Below, piece after piece: positions 44,801-54,174 of a DNA stretch of 64,000 nucleotides. Below the pieces are notes generated by a model, which searched no databases, was not told where the DNA came from, and worked only from the letters and a program-made list of their open reading frames with translations. Every line of letters begins with the position of its first letter. The stretch's first letter is position 1. The position numbers were made by a program, and so were the translations under genes. Source of the DNA: Saprospiraceae bacterium (GTDB lineage: Bacteria; Bacteroidota; Bacteroidia; Chitinophagales; Saprospiraceae); contig JADKAS010000018.1 in assembly GCA_016715245.1 (NCBI GenBank), forward strand, positions 24,298 to 88,297. Reading direction: 5' to 3'.

Positions 44801-47263
44801 TTAGTTATGAACGATTACTTTTCTTGTTGCTGTTCCTTCAGCGGTAACCACTTTTACATTATATACACCGTTTGTCAATGTAGAAATATCCAGTTTTAAT
44901 CTGTCTTCTTTCACATTGTCGAAAGTTCTGGTTGAAACCAATCTTCCTTCGATATCATACATAGCAACTTCAACTTTCTCTGAAACTTTGTTGAGCGTAA
45001 GATCTACAAACAAATCTCTGGCTGCAGGGTTAGGAAATGTTTTTACTGCAACTGTCGGAAGTGCAGTTTCCGTAGTATTGGAAGCTAAAGCGATGTCCAT
45101 TTCTAAAAATGCTTTTGTGACCGGGAAAAGACCCGATCCAAATATAGTTCGGAATCGTCGGGCATCAATATCTTCAATGTTGGTTCCTGTAATATTTTCC
45201 CATGCAAACAAGGAACCGCAAGTTCTATCAGACAAAACAGAAAGACTTTGAAGTGAATCCAAAGCAAAATTGGTGGCCAACATATTACCGAGACTTCTGT
45301 TATAGTTATCCAAAGCTCTTGCGGTATAACCCAGTAATTGCATTTGTGGATCCGTGGCAGGAATATTTGGAGAAACGCTTGCTGAAATAAGGTAATGTGT
45401 GTTGTCTTTCAATTTTACTCTTTCACCTTCGACAGGAAATCCGTCCACGTCAACTGCCCAAATATCGGTTTCAATACTTCTTAAGTTCGGTATTTCAGAA
45501 GATAAAATCTGGAAGTTAGTACCTACTCGGGTCCTTTCATTTGCTTCGGAACTCCAAGAGTTGTCCTTATCAACCCATTCAAAAAGGTCAATTCTGATGG
45601 TTTGATCGGTCACATCAGCAAGTGCATTTACCAAACCGTATCTAGCTTTTGTAGCAACATAAGGATTGCCGTTATTTGCGCCTTTAGGCACATAATAGAC
45701 ATTGGAGATAGAATATATTCTTGAGTCAGGCACAACTGACCAGGGAGCTGCATAAAATTGCATGTAAGTTGAATTTAATGCAGCTTCTGAATCCAGATTG
45801 GCAAAAGTATTTTCTGTAACGTGCCATTCAAATCCGGCTCTGTTATTAGGGCCGTCTACTTCTTCAGTTGAAGTAATCTGGTATTCTGCTGTATATCGGC
45901 CGACCGTTGCCGGTGATTTAATAACATCACCGAAAGGTCGGTTTTCAACAACAGAATTAGCCGGAAAATCTCCGTAAATTAATTCTTTAGTTTGGGTAAA
46001 TGATGGACCATTGACAACCACATTTAATACGGTGTTTTCAGCATCCGCATTTCCCAGGTTCGTAACATTAGCCATTAATGGAATTTCTGATACCTGAGAC
46101 TTAGGCATTTTGAAATATGGAGATACTGAAAACCAGTCTCTATTTACTTGTAGATCAACATAACTGTCGTCATACACTACCACATCATCTATTGCCCAGT
46201 AATAGTAATTACCTACATATTCAAACTTAAATCTGATTTGTGTAGCTCCACCAAAACCGGTGAAGGCAACTCTTTTTCTTGCAGACTCATGGTTACTGTT
46301 AACAACATATTCTGTATTTAATCGAACAGTATCTGAAAAAGTAGCACCTCCGTCTCTGCTCACCATGATGTAGTATTGACTTTGGAATTGTCTCAAGGAT
46401 TGAGAAAATTCTATAGTCAGTCCTCCAATAGGATTAGCGAATGTTATATTCGGAGAAAGTAAGTATCCTGTACAAACAGAAGGACAGTCACCAGCTCCCG
46501 CTACAGGACTTCCATCCGGGTTGGTCATACCTCGGTTGTCCAGATAGTCAGAATTAAATTCGGCAACACCATTACAATAGGTTTCAGAACCAACTACTTT
46601 GGGACCATTGCTCCGACCAGTAGTGTAGGCACCATTTCTAATCACACCGGTCGGGTTATGAATCCAACCTTTGTCGATTGTCCAATCCCCAAATCCATTA
46701 CTGAAATCACCTTCTCCTGGGGTATCTCCCCAAACTGCATTTGAAGTATAAGATACGGAGGTAGGACATGTTTTATTCTTTAAAGTAACATTCACACCAC
46801 CTGCAGTAAGATCGACTCTCAATTGATCACAGGTTTCCCTGGAAGCATAAAAAGCTGGTATAGTCACTTGATTCCCAACATTATTAAATGTTTGCATTAT
46901 AGTTAATGACTCATTTAAATTAACAGAACAAATAATAACTGCAACCGCTCCTGAGTTTTGAGCGTTCAAACATTTAAAGTCATTTTCACATGCTGTTGTT
47001 CTTCCTCCGTTAAGGAACACAATTTTGCCCGAACCATTTGTGGTCAGTGCAGCGCAGCCATTGGAAGGCGCGCCAAAAAGCGCATCTGCAGTAATAGGGT
47101 TGTTGGATTGACTTCCAAACAAGGCTCGGACTATCTTATAATCTCCGGCAAGACCTGCTGGGGAATTGACGGTTAAGGTATTCAATTCCTGACCAAATGA
47201 TACTGAACATATCAATGCTGCAAGAAATGAAACCATTAAAAATTTTGTAAAAACGTTTCTCAT
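44801..47263 (-). CDS. Secreted PA-domain protein with T9SS type A sorting domain
   Basis: 820 residues from the ATG at 47263, with signal peptide (RNVFTKFLMVSFLAALICSVSFGQ). A protease-associated-like region at about 25-160 (GCAALTTNGSGKIVFLNGGR, NAQNSGAVAVIICSV), then a beta-sandwich with attachment-type features (YYIMVSRDGGATFSDTVRL, FKFEYVGNYYYWAIDDVVVYDD), and a C-terminal type A sorting domain (FPNPAARDLFVDLTL, YDIEGRLVSTRTF, LTNGVYNVKVVTAEGTATRKVIV). Exported across the outer membrane by the type IX system and anchored or released; no protease motif seen, so a surface binding role is possible. Confidence 0.88.
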   Translation of the reverse strand: MRNVFTKFLMVSFLAALICSVSFGQELNTLTVNSPAGLAGDYKIVRALFGSQSNNPITADALFGAPSNGCAALTTNGSGKIVFLNGGRTTACENDFKCLNAQNSGAVAVIICSVNLNESLTIMQTFNNVGNQVTIPAFYASRETCDQLRVDLTAGGVNVTLKNKTCPTSVSYTSNAVWGDTPGEGDFSNGFGDWTIDKGWIHNPTGVIRNGAYTTGRSNGPKVVGSETYCNGVAEFNSDYLDNRGMTNPDGSPVAGAGDCPSVCTGYLLSPNITFANPIGGLTIEFSQSLRQFQSQYYIMVSRDGGATFSDTVRLNTEYVVNSNHESARKRVAFTGFGGATQIRFKFEYVGNYYYWAIDDVVVYDDSYVDLQVNRDWFSVSPYFKMPKSQVSEIPLMANVTNLGNADAENTVLNVVVNGPSFTQTKELIYGDFPANSVVENRPFGDVIKSPATVGRYTAEYQITSTEEVDGPNNRAGFEWHVTENTFANLDSEAALNSTYMQFYAAPWSVVPDSRIYSISNVYYVPKGANNGNPYVATKARYGLVNALADVTDQTIRIDLFEWVDKDNSWSSEANERTRVGTNFQILSSEIPNLRSIETDIWAVDVDGFPVEGERVKLKDNTHYLISASVSPNIPATDPQMQLLGYTARALDNYNRSLGNMLATNFALDSLQSLSVLSDRTCGSLFAWENITGTNIEDIDARRFRTIFGSGLFPVTKAFLEMDIALASNTTETALPTVAVKTFPNPAARDLFVDLTLNKVSEKVEVAMYDIEGRLVSTRTFDNVKEDRLKLDISTLTNGVYNVKVVTAEGTATRKVIVHN

Positions 47264-47485
47264 AACAAATTTTTGAATTTGGTTAATTGTTAATAATATC
47301 ATTATAAAGTGTAAAATTAGGATTAATTTTTTAAAATAAATGTCTTAACCGACACTATTTTATATATTTTTTTTTAAAAAAAATTAGATTATATTTAGTT
47401 CACAAGCCTGATAAAATAATATTATATAATAAATTAATTTATAGTTGTTTTGTATTCAATTGTTTGTATAGAATATTTCATTTAT

Positions 47486-48466
47486 TTAAGTCAATTTAAT
47501 ATTCTCAACCTCTTCAAGAAAGGTAGTTCTGTTTACCGGACTTACCCCGGTAATGCCACAAACCTGTCCTCCACCGATATTGGCAAGTTTTGCAATGGTA
47601 TCTGTAGAAAGCCCTTTTGTCCAGTAAAGTGCAAGTAAAGAAATAACAGTATCTCCTGCTCCACATACATCTACAATATGCCTTCTTTTGGTGCTGAATA
47701 TTTTTTTATCCAAATCGGTTCCGACAAATATTCCTTCTGCTCCCAATGTAATAAAATTCACTTTATTTTTCAGCCTTTTATGTAACTCTTCATGAATAAC
47801 CTCAAGATTTTCGTTGCCAGACACATGCAATGCCTCCGTCACTTCTTTGCGGTTTGGTTTAAAAACCGTGCATCCAGTATAAGTAAAAAAATTCTTCTTT
47901 TTAGGGTCAACAATCGTAGGGATATTATTTTCATTTGCCACTGAAATAAAATACGGTATAGATTTTTTAGTGAGCAATCCTTTGTTGTAATCCTGCAAAA
48001 TGATAACATCCGGCTTTCTTATCGATATAAGTTTATCGAACAAAGTTTTGCAAACCTGCCATTCATTCGCTGATAAATCCTCCGCATCTTCCTGGTCAAT
48101 CCGCAGAAGGTTCTGACCATGAGCCATTACCCTGCTTTTTATGGTGGTGCGTCTTTCATTTGATAGAAACAGATAATCATTGCCTATAGACTCCTCTTTC
48201 AATAATTTGACCACCTCATCTCCATAATTATCATTACCGGCCAACCCTAAAATTTCCACTTTGGCACCCATAGACCTGAGATTTCTGGCCACATTGGCAG
48301 CGCCGCCCAAACGATTTTCTGTTTTAAGAAGATCAACCACAGGAACCGGAGCTTCCGGAGAAATTCTTTTCACCTCTCCAAACCAATACTGGTCTATCAT
48401 AATGTCTCCGATCACAAGTACGTAGGTATTTGTAAAATCATGTATTTCAGATGTTGTTACTGTCAT
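47486..48466 (-). CDS. hldA: D-glycero-beta-D-manno-heptose-7-phosphate kinase (RfaE1/HldA-like, PfkB family)
   Basis: 326 residues of the ribokinase/PfkB fold: VIGDIMIDQYWFGEVKRISPEAPVPVV, NRLGGAANVARNLRSMGAKVEILG, and the C-terminal VDVCGAGDTVISLLALYWTKG anion-hole motif. The first signature is specific to RfaE kinase domains, which phosphorylate heptose 7-phosphate at C1. The nucleotidyltransferase domain of bifunctional HldE is absent. Works with gmhA/gmhB at 14.7 kb. Immediately after waaA on the minus strand; a CAAAGATA (minus TATCTTTG) at 48471-48478 could give a near-leaderless transcript. Confidence 0.88.
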   Translation of the reverse strand: MTVTTSEIHDFTNTYVLVIGDIMIDQYWFGEVKRISPEAPVPVVDLLKTENRLGGAANVARNLRSMGAKVEILGLAGNDNYGDEVVKLLKEESIGNDYLFLSNERRTTIKSRVMAHGQNLLRIDQEDAEDLSANEWQVCKTLFDKLISIRKPDVIILQDYNKGLLTKKSIPYFISVANENNIPTIVDPKKKNFFTYTGCTVFKPNRKEVTEALHVSGNENLEVIHEELHKRLKNKVNFITLGAEGIFVGTDLDKKIFSTKRRHIVDVCGAGDTVISLLALYWTKGLSTDTIAKLANIGGGQVCGITGVSPVNRTTFLEEVENIKLT

Positions 48467-48480
48467 AGGGCAAAGATATT

Positions 48481-49719
48481 TTATCCTGTGAAATTTTCCC
48501 TGATGATGTGCGATATAATTTTTTGAGAAGCCCCCTGATGGCGAATAAAGTAGTCATGAAGTTTTTTTCCGATCATTATATAATCTTCTTGATGTCGGAG
48601 GAGGTGTTTTGTTTTATTAATAAATTCGTTGCCATCATGTACCACAAAACCAGCCCCGACTTCAACAAATTCTATGGCTTCCGGAAATGAGGTGTATCGT
48701 GGTCCGAAAAAAAGAGGAACTTCATATACGGCAGCTTCAAGGGTATTGTGAATGCCCTTTCCGAATCCACCACCGATATAAACAAACGTTGCATAATTAT
48801 ACAAAGATGAAAGAATTCCTATTTTATCAACCATCAGTATTCCGGAAGAATAATCTTCTTTTGATAACAAAGAAAACGGTTGGTCCAATATTTTGGATAA
48901 GGTGTGTACATTTTCAGGTGAAACGTCATGTGGAACTAAAATGTGCAGGATATCTGGATTTTGTCTGATAAAAGGATTTATGACATGCAAATCACTTTCC
49001 CATACACTTCCATACACTACAACCTGAGGCTTGGATGTTAGGTATTTAACAAGATTTTTTGGAAATTCTTTTATTTGATTTTTAATCGCTATAACCCTGT
49101 CTGTCCTTGGGTCTCCTACGGTTAAAAGATGTTGAAAACCATATGAGTTCAAAAGTAAAGCAGTATTTTCTCTGATGGTAAAAATACATTTCCATTTTTT
49201 CATAATATGTATGAAAGGAGGCTTGAAAAAATACCGGTCACGGTTAAAATTTGCGGCAACCAGGTAAACCGGAATCTTTACATCGCTTGCCTTTTGTAAA
49301 AGATTCCACCAAAAATCATATTTAACTAAAATAATACAATCAGGTCTGAGTTTACCTATGATAAGACTGGCGTTGGCTTCTGTATCAACAGGAAGATAAA
49401 AAACTTTATTGGCAATGACCCAGTTGTGTCTGATTTCGTATCCGGAAGGAGAAAAAAAACTAAGATAAATATATATATCAGGTAGTTGCTGGCGCAGTCC
49501 CTCCAGTATCATTCTTCCTTGTTCGAATTCTCCAAGAGAGGAACAATGCATCCAAATAGTTTTTTGCTCAGATATACTTTTTGGTTGTATTCCATTAAGC
49601 CATTTTATGGTCATTTGTTGACCCAAATACATCTTTTTTATTTTGCCGGAAAATATGGATAAAATACGAATACCTGCTGCAAAAATAAAGATGAAAAGGG
49701 AGTAAAGACGTAAAATCAA
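48481..49719 (-). CDS. waaA: 3-deoxy-D-manno-octulosonic acid transferase (KDO transferase, GT30)
   Basis: 412 residues with an N-terminal membrane anchor (YSLFIFIFAAGIRILSIFSG), the conserved WMHCSSLGEFEQGRMILEGL (catalytic Glu region at about 57-66), DTEANASLIIGKLRPDCIILVKYDFWWNLL, and C-terminal GGGFGKGIHNTLEAAVYEVPLFFGP. Transfers KDO from CMP-KDO to lipid A precursor. It overlaps or abuts an outer-membrane protein gene upstream and the heptose kinase downstream, forming an envelope-glycolipid cluster. Confidence 0.94.
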   Translation of the reverse strand: MILRLYSLFIFIFAAGIRILSIFSGKIKKMYLGQQMTIKWLNGIQPKSISEQKTIWMHCSSLGEFEQGRMILEGLRQQLPDIYIYLSFFSPSGYEIRHNWVIANKVFYLPVDTEANASLIIGKLRPDCIILVKYDFWWNLLQKASDVKIPVYLVAANFNRDRYFFKPPFIHIMKKWKCIFTIRENTALLLNSYGFQHLLTVGDPRTDRVIAIKNQIKEFPKNLVKYLTSKPQVVVYGSVWESDLHVINPFIRQNPDILHILVPHDVSPENVHTLSKILDQPFSLLSKEDYSSGILMVDKIGILSSLYNYATFVYIGGGFGKGIHNTLEAAVYEVPLFFGPRYTSFPEAIEFVEVGAGFVVHDGNEFINKTKHLLRHQEDYIMIGKKLHDYFIRHQGASQKIISHIIRENFTG

Positions 49720-49731
49720 CGCTCTAATGAT

Positions 49732-50481
49732 TTAATAATAGACGGTTTCAGAAGAATTGATGTAAAAAGGCAAAATCCAGGCCAATTGTAACCCAAATCC
49801 CAAATCCAAACGGGATGCATTTGACGGAAGACCTGTATCAAAATTGACCGGTCTGATTTCTTTGGTAAATCCCTGAAAAAAAACAAAGGAAAAATCAAAA
49901 TTAAGTCTTCTGTTTTTACTTAGGATGACGTATCCCAATTCCTGCCTTAAGGTAAATCCTCTGCTCATTCTGTCATAACCTCGCCGTAAATCACCGCCAA
50001 GTTGGGCTATGGCGTTATTATCATCCAGGAATCGTATATTGTGCTGAAGGATTCCGGCACCAATGGCAGCTTTGATTCCTGATCTGTTACCGGCCTTAAG
50101 TGGAAATATTTTTCCTGTCATCGCTGTCAGTGTCAAACCTCTTTGTCTTAAAAAGACATCTGTTCCCAATCCTCCGCTACCCAGGTAAAACCCTTCCGGT
50201 GTCCTGAAGTTTTTTAAGACATCTTCTTTTACATCATTACCAAACATAAATGTAAAATCGATACCATACAAAAAATTGGTTTTTGTGATGTGTTTTCCAA
50301 AAACAGAAAAATGCAGATTTTCACCGTACCTGTCTTTTAAGTCACCTCCGGGAAAATTAATTCCATAGGCGATTCCTGCAGATAATATGTCCCCGTCATT
50401 GACTTTTTCAGAAGCTTCCTGAGCAAAAAGAAAGGAACCGTTAAAAATATAAACAAAAAATAGAAGGTAAAACTGTTTCAT
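49732..50481 (-). CDS. Outer-membrane beta-barrel protein, unknown function
   Basis: 249 residues from the ATG at 50481, with signal peptide (KQFYLLFFVYIFNGSFLFAQE). The mature protein alternates aromatic/glycine strands (LSAGIAYGINFPGGDLKDRYG, FLYGIDFTFMFGND, LRQELGYVILSKNRRLNFDFSFVFFQG) as in eight- to ten-stranded barrels. Directly upstream of waaA on the same strand, 12 bases apart; this neighbourhood suggests a link to lipopolysaccharide, but nothing more specific. Confidence 0.72.
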   Translation of the reverse strand: MKQFYLLFFVYIFNGSFLFAQEASEKVNDGDILSAGIAYGINFPGGDLKDRYGENLHFSVFGKHITKTNFLYGIDFTFMFGNDVKEDVLKNFRTPEGFYLGSGGLGTDVFLRQRGLTLTAMTGKIFPLKAGNRSGIKAAIGAGILQHNIRFLDDNNAIAQLGGDLRRGYDRMSRGFTLRQELGYVILSKNRRLNFDFSFVFFQGFTKEIRPVNFDTGLPSNASRLDLGFGLQLAWILPFYINSSETVYY

Positions 50482-50570
50482 TAACTTTTTAATATTTCCT
50501 TGATGATAACGCATCAAAAAAGATTTTGTGTACAACATTTGCCCTTAGAGATGATATTGTCTGTTCCTGT

Positions 50571-50960
50571 TTATTGGTAAATGGTTACATATTTAGGCCC
50601 GGATTTATAGATGACATGGCAACTATCTTTTGTGATTTCAAATTTTTCGGTAAGAATGAGGCTGTCCGCACCTTTATAGGCTTTTACAGTCAAATGATTG
50701 ATCGTATCGGCCAATTTATTTATCTCATCATCTGTAATAACAATCAGTCCGCTCGGTCTGGCCAAATCTTCATATTTCAGGATTACCGTATCATTGAGAA
50801 GTGTTTCGGATCTGCTGAAAAAGTAAGGAAGGTTCAAAGTGTCCCGTACAAACATTCTGATAAATACTTTCTCTCCGCAGGGTTTTATTTCTTCAGGGAT
50901 ATTTTCTTCACACGAAAATATCGTTAAAGTCAAAAGATACAACAATATTATTTTAGGCAT
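50571..50960 (-). CDS. Small lipoprotein, paralogue of the next gene
   Basis: 129 residues from the ATG at 50960: MPKIILLYLLTLTIFSC lipoprotein signal with FSC lipobox. The body (KVFIRMFVRDTLNLPYFFSR, YKGADSLILTEKFEITKDSCHVIYKSGP) shares order and motifs with the neighbouring lipoprotein: a 'SRSET' segment, an EKF-x7-CHV motif near the end and a following SGP. Function unknown. Confidence 0.65.
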   Translation of the reverse strand: MPKIILLYLLTLTIFSCEENIPEEIKPCGEKVFIRMFVRDTLNLPYFFSRSETLLNDTVILKYEDLARPSGLIVITDDEINKLADTINHLTVKAYKGADSLILTEKFEITKDSCHVIYKSGPKYVTIYQ

Positions 50961-50993
50961 TATATTAAAATTTTGAAAAATCATGAAGTAAGG

Positions 50994-51425
50994 TCAAAGG
51001 ATAATTTCTTCAGGGCCACTTCGTTTTTCTACATGACAGCAATCATGACCAATGATAAATTTTTCTTCAAAAATCTTTTTATTATTTTTATCAAATATGA
51101 TAAAAATAACTTCGCTCCCTTCTTTTTTTAGTTTTTTCAAATGCATATCATTTACAATAGCTGCAAATTGATTGACGGAGCCAGGATTTATTGAAAATTC
51201 ATTTACAAAAATGATTTCATTACCTGAAACCAAACTTGTTTCCGATCGTGCAAGTTCTTCAAAACTATGGTTTTTGAAAATCAACGGTACGGAAACGGTA
51301 ACAAATATTTCTGTGCAAGCCAGATTGTCAGGACATTCTTTGTCCGTTTTTCCATTTTCTTTATCACCGCATTGGGTTAGTCCCGTTATCAAAAAAGGTA
51401 AAATGATAAAATATATTAATTTCAT
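50994..51425 (-). CDS. Small lipoprotein, paralogue of the previous gene
   Basis: 143 residues: MKLIYFIILPFLITGLTQC signal with TQC lipobox. TEIFVTVSVPLIFKNHSFEELARSETSLVSGNEIIF and EEKFIIGHDCCHVEKRSGPEEI align with the adjacent lipoprotein. The two genes are separated by 33 bases on the same strand and are tandem duplicates. A conserved Cys-His near the C-terminus might bind metal or form a disulfide. Confidence 0.66.
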   Translation of the reverse strand: MKLIYFIILPFLITGLTQCGDKENGKTDKECPDNLACTEIFVTVSVPLIFKNHSFEELARSETSLVSGNEIIFVNEFSINPGSVNQFAAIVNDMHLKKLKKEGSEVIFIIFDKNNKKIFEEKFIIGHDCCHVEKRSGPEEIIL

Positions 51426-51550
51426 TTTATTAAAATTATAGGGTTTTGATACTTTTCACAAACATTTTAATACCTGATTTTTTTCATTCCCGGTAAAATG
51501 ATTATTTATGAAAACGAAAAAATAGTATATATTAGTATATAAAAACCTGA

Positions 51551-52351
51551 TTACTCTAAGATTTCCGGAGCCATTCCCATGCTTGAGAAACCACCATCAT
51601 GAAATAAATTTTGCATGGTAACCATTCTGGTAAGGTCTGAAAACATAGTAACGCAATAGTCTGCACAAGCATCAGAACTGGCATTACCCAAAGGGGACAT
51701 CTTATCCGCATAGGAGAAAAAATCGTCAAAACCTTTCACACCTGAACCTGCCGTTGTTATGGTTGGTGATTGTGATATAGTATTAACCCTCACTTTAGCT
51801 TTTTTTGCCCAGTGGTATCCAAAACTTCTGGCAAAACTTTCCAATAATGATTTTGCTTCAGCCATTTCGCTGTAGTCAGGAAATGTCCTTTGTGCGGCCA
51901 TGTAGGAAAGTGCTACAATACTTCCCCACTCATTCATGGCATCCATTTTCATCGCCGTCTGCATAAGTTTGTGAAAAGAAATGGCTGAAATGTCAAAAGT
52001 GGTCTGCATCCAGTCATAATTCAAATCGGTGTAATCTCTTTTTTTTCTTACATTCAGTGACATACCTATGGAATGCAGCATAAAATCCAGTTTTCCACCC
52101 ATGACGTCCATCGACTCTTTTATAAGATTTTCAAGATCTTCCACTTTAGTGGCATCCGCACCAATTACTTTTGTGTTCAATTTTTCAGCCAATTCATATA
52201 TTCCGCCAAACCGTAATGCCACGGGTGCATTGGTCAAAATAATGGTTGCACCTTGTTCATGGCATTTTTCTGCCACCTTCCATGCAATTGATTTTTCATC
52301 AAGAGCACCGAAAATGATGCCTTTTTTTCCTTTTAATAAGCCGTTTGACAT
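51551..52351 (-). CDS. fabI: Enoyl-ACP reductase FabI
   Basis: 266 residues; the last reductive step of fatty-acid elongation. N-terminal GKKGIIFGALDEKSIAWKVAE and the catalytic Tyr-x6-Lys in DYSEMAEAKSLLE, with an upstream Tyr (YMAAQRTFPDY) as in FabI. ISQSPTITTAGSGVKGF is the substrate-binding loop. Start is the ATG at 52351; a -7 box is at 52378-52385. Confidence 0.96.
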   Translation of the reverse strand: MSNGLLKGKKGIIFGALDEKSIAWKVAEKCHEQGATIILTNAPVALRFGGIYELAEKLNTKVIGADATKVEDLENLIKESMDVMGGKLDFMLHSIGMSLNVRKKRDYTDLNYDWMQTTFDISAISFHKLMQTAMKMDAMNEWGSIVALSYMAAQRTFPDYSEMAEAKSLLESFARSFGYHWAKKAKVRVNTISQSPTITTAGSGVKGFDDFFSYADKMSPLGNASSDACADYCVTMFSDLTRMVTMQNLFHDGGFSSMGMAPEILE

Positions 52352-52377
52352 AATATTTAATTCTTTATTGTAAACAG

Positions 52378-52385
52378 CAAAGATA
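52378..52385 (-). promoter_or_regulatory. -7 box of fabI promoter
   Basis: Minus strand TATCTTTG matches TAnnTTTG, 27 bases before the fabI start. Confidence 0.55.
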
Positions 52386-52565
52386 ATAGCTGTCCTTTAT
52401 ATTGGTAAAAAATAATGAAATTAGTTTTTACAAAAAGGATTTTTAAACATTCAATACCATTTTTGAAGTTTAAATTTAAAATATTTTATTTTTATTAATA
52501 AAAAAAAAACCTCTTTAATTATTTTGTTGTTTTATTGTTTTAAGTAATGGTTTAAGATAATTTTT

Positions 52566-52922
52566 ATGAAATACTATTTTGTTTTTTTAGTGGTTCTGGC
52601 AAGTTTTTCATCATGTTATTACGATGTTGAAGAGGAGTTGTACCAAACCAATTGTGATGTCGATTCCATTAGTTATTCAAGAGATGTTGTACCAATTATC
52701 ACCAATTATTGTATTAGTTGTCATAGTGAAGCACTTGTATTGGGTGGTATAAATCTTTCAAATTATGAAAAAGTAATCGTATATATTAATAATGGTAGTT
52801 TTCAGGGCTCCATAAAACATCAGGGGGGATTTACACCGATGCCTCAAAATCAGGCAAAACTATCTAAATGTGATATTTCAAAAGTTGAAACCTGGGTTGC
52901 CAATGGCGCTCCGAATAATTAA
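52566..52922 (+). CDS. Lipoprotein with a single c-type heme motif
   Basis: 118 residues with a lipoprotein signal (YYFVFLVVLASFSSC). A cytochrome c CXXCH motif (CISCH, about 53-57) lies in SRDVVPIITNYCISCHSEA, and a possible distal Met ligand in GGFTPMPQNQAKLS. This is the small cytochrome_C-like module common in Bacteroidota lipoproteins; probably outer-membrane or periplasmic electron transfer. Depends on the ccm system encoded elsewhere in the window for heme attachment. Confidence 0.82.
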   Translation: MKYYFVFLVVLASFSSCYYDVEEELYQTNCDVDSISYSRDVVPIITNYCISCHSEALVLGGINLSNYEKVIVYINNGSFQGSIKHQGGFTPMPQNQAKLSKCDISKVETWVANGAPNN

Positions 52923-53069
52923 TGAAGGAATGGCAGGTGAATAAATTTTTTTAATAAAGAAATGTTGTCTCTTTATTAAAAAAAAAAATTTCACTTAAAA
53001 ATATCTGTTTTGAAAAAATAGGTTCAAAGATGAAATCCTCTCAATGAAACAATTAAAAAATGTAAGTAT

Positions 53070-53462
53070 ATGAGAAAATGGATAATATGGCTATTGGTAT
53101 TGGCTATTGTCGGTGGAGGGTTAGGATTTTATCTATACAATAAACCTAAAACCTCTATGGAAGCTATGAAAACAGATAATGTTTTAGCAGCTTCCGATTT
53201 GGTTCAGGAATTTGAAAATGATGAGGCTGCTGCAGAAATAAAATATCTGGATAAAACGGTCGAAGTATCCGGTGTAGTGAGGGAAATTACTGATGCAGGA
53301 ATAATCCTTGACAGCGACAATGATCTGATTGGGGTCTTGTGTGAATTTGAAAACCCTAATGATTTGAAAGACATAAAAGTTAAAGATAATGTTAAAATCA
53401 AAGGAATCTGTACCGGTAAGTTACTTGACGTCGTTTTATCAAGGTCGATCATTCTTAAATAG
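53070..53462 (+). CDS. Membrane-anchored OB-fold protein (tRNA_anti-like)
   Basis: 130 residues: an N-terminal membrane anchor (WIIWLLVLAIVGGGLGFYLY) then a soluble OB-like domain with LVQEFENDEAAAEIKYLDKTVEVSGVVREI and VKIKGICTGKLLDVVLSRSIILK. The 'A...KY.GK.v.V.G.v' pattern matches the tRNA_anti-like family (PF12869). Function unknown; probably periplasmic or extracytoplasmic. Confidence 0.75.
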   Translation: MRKWIIWLLVLAIVGGGLGFYLYNKPKTSMEAMKTDNVLAASDLVQEFENDEAAAEIKYLDKTVEVSGVVREITDAGIILDSDNDLIGVLCEFENPNDLKDIKVKDNVKIKGICTGKLLDVVLSRSIILK

Positions 53463-53540
53463 TATTTTTTACTATAATAATACATACGGATGTAAATGAC
53501 TTTAGTAATTAATTTTTTGCTATCATAAATTTAGTGTCAA

Positions 53541-54092
53541 ATGAAAGTCTTTTCTCATTTTTTCATCGCTGTTTTTTTTCTTATCCATTCAGCCGGAGCT
53601 CAAAAATATTTTACTAAAACGGCCATCGTTACTTTTGAAAGTAATACTCCGATGGAAAAAATTAATGCGACCAATAAATCAGGTACCTGCGTTGCTGATT
53701 TTGGCTCGGGCAATGTCGAATTTGCCATTCTTGTCAAGGGGTTTCAATTTGAAAAAGCCTTGATGCAGGAACATTTTAATGAAAATTATATGGAAAGTTC
53801 TAAATATCCCAAAGCGGTTTACAAAGGGAAAATGGAAGGAGTTGATAAGATTGATCTATCAAAAAACGGTAAACATAAAGTAAAAACCAGTGGACAACTG
53901 ACATTGCACGATGTAACAAAACCTTTTTCCAATGATGTCCAACTTGAAGTGAAAGATGGTAAAATTTCGACTTCGACAAATTTTACTATTGCTGTTGCAG
54001 ATTACGGTATTGTAGTTCCGGCTTTGGTGCGGGATAACATTGCTAAAAATGTTGCTGTAAAGGTTCAGGCAAATCTTGAGCCGCTTAAATAA
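53541..54092 (+). CDS. YceI family secreted protein
   Basis: 183 residues with signal peptide (VFSHFFIAVFFLIHSAGAQ). The YceI lipocalin-like barrel motifs are present: KTAIVTFESNTPMEKINATN, FAILVKGFQFEKALMQEHFNENYMESSKYPKAVYKGK, and GQLTLHDVTKPFSNDVQL. Family members bind isoprenoid quinones or related lipids. The fni-mvaA isoprenoid genes are nearby at 55.5-57.8 kb, but no operon link exists. Confidence 0.9.
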   Translation: MKVFSHFFIAVFFLIHSAGAQKYFTKTAIVTFESNTPMEKINATNKSGTCVADFGSGNVEFAILVKGFQFEKALMQEHFNENYMESSKYPKAVYKGKMEGVDKIDLSKNGKHKVKTSGQLTLHDVTKPFSNDVQLEVKDGKISTSTNFTIAVADYGIVVPALVRDNIAKNVAVKVQANLEPLK

Positions 54093-54174
54093 TTATTCGT
54101 CGATATAACAATAATCAACACAAGAAGATTATTTTTCCCCCTTTTGGTTTAATAGTCATAAATGGGTAAAATAA

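Noticed and set aside
44611..44847. Open frame of 78 codons after deoD
   Set aside because: It runs through a strong bidirectional terminator and into the 3' end of the T9SS cargo gene on the opposite strand; no recognisable protein pattern.
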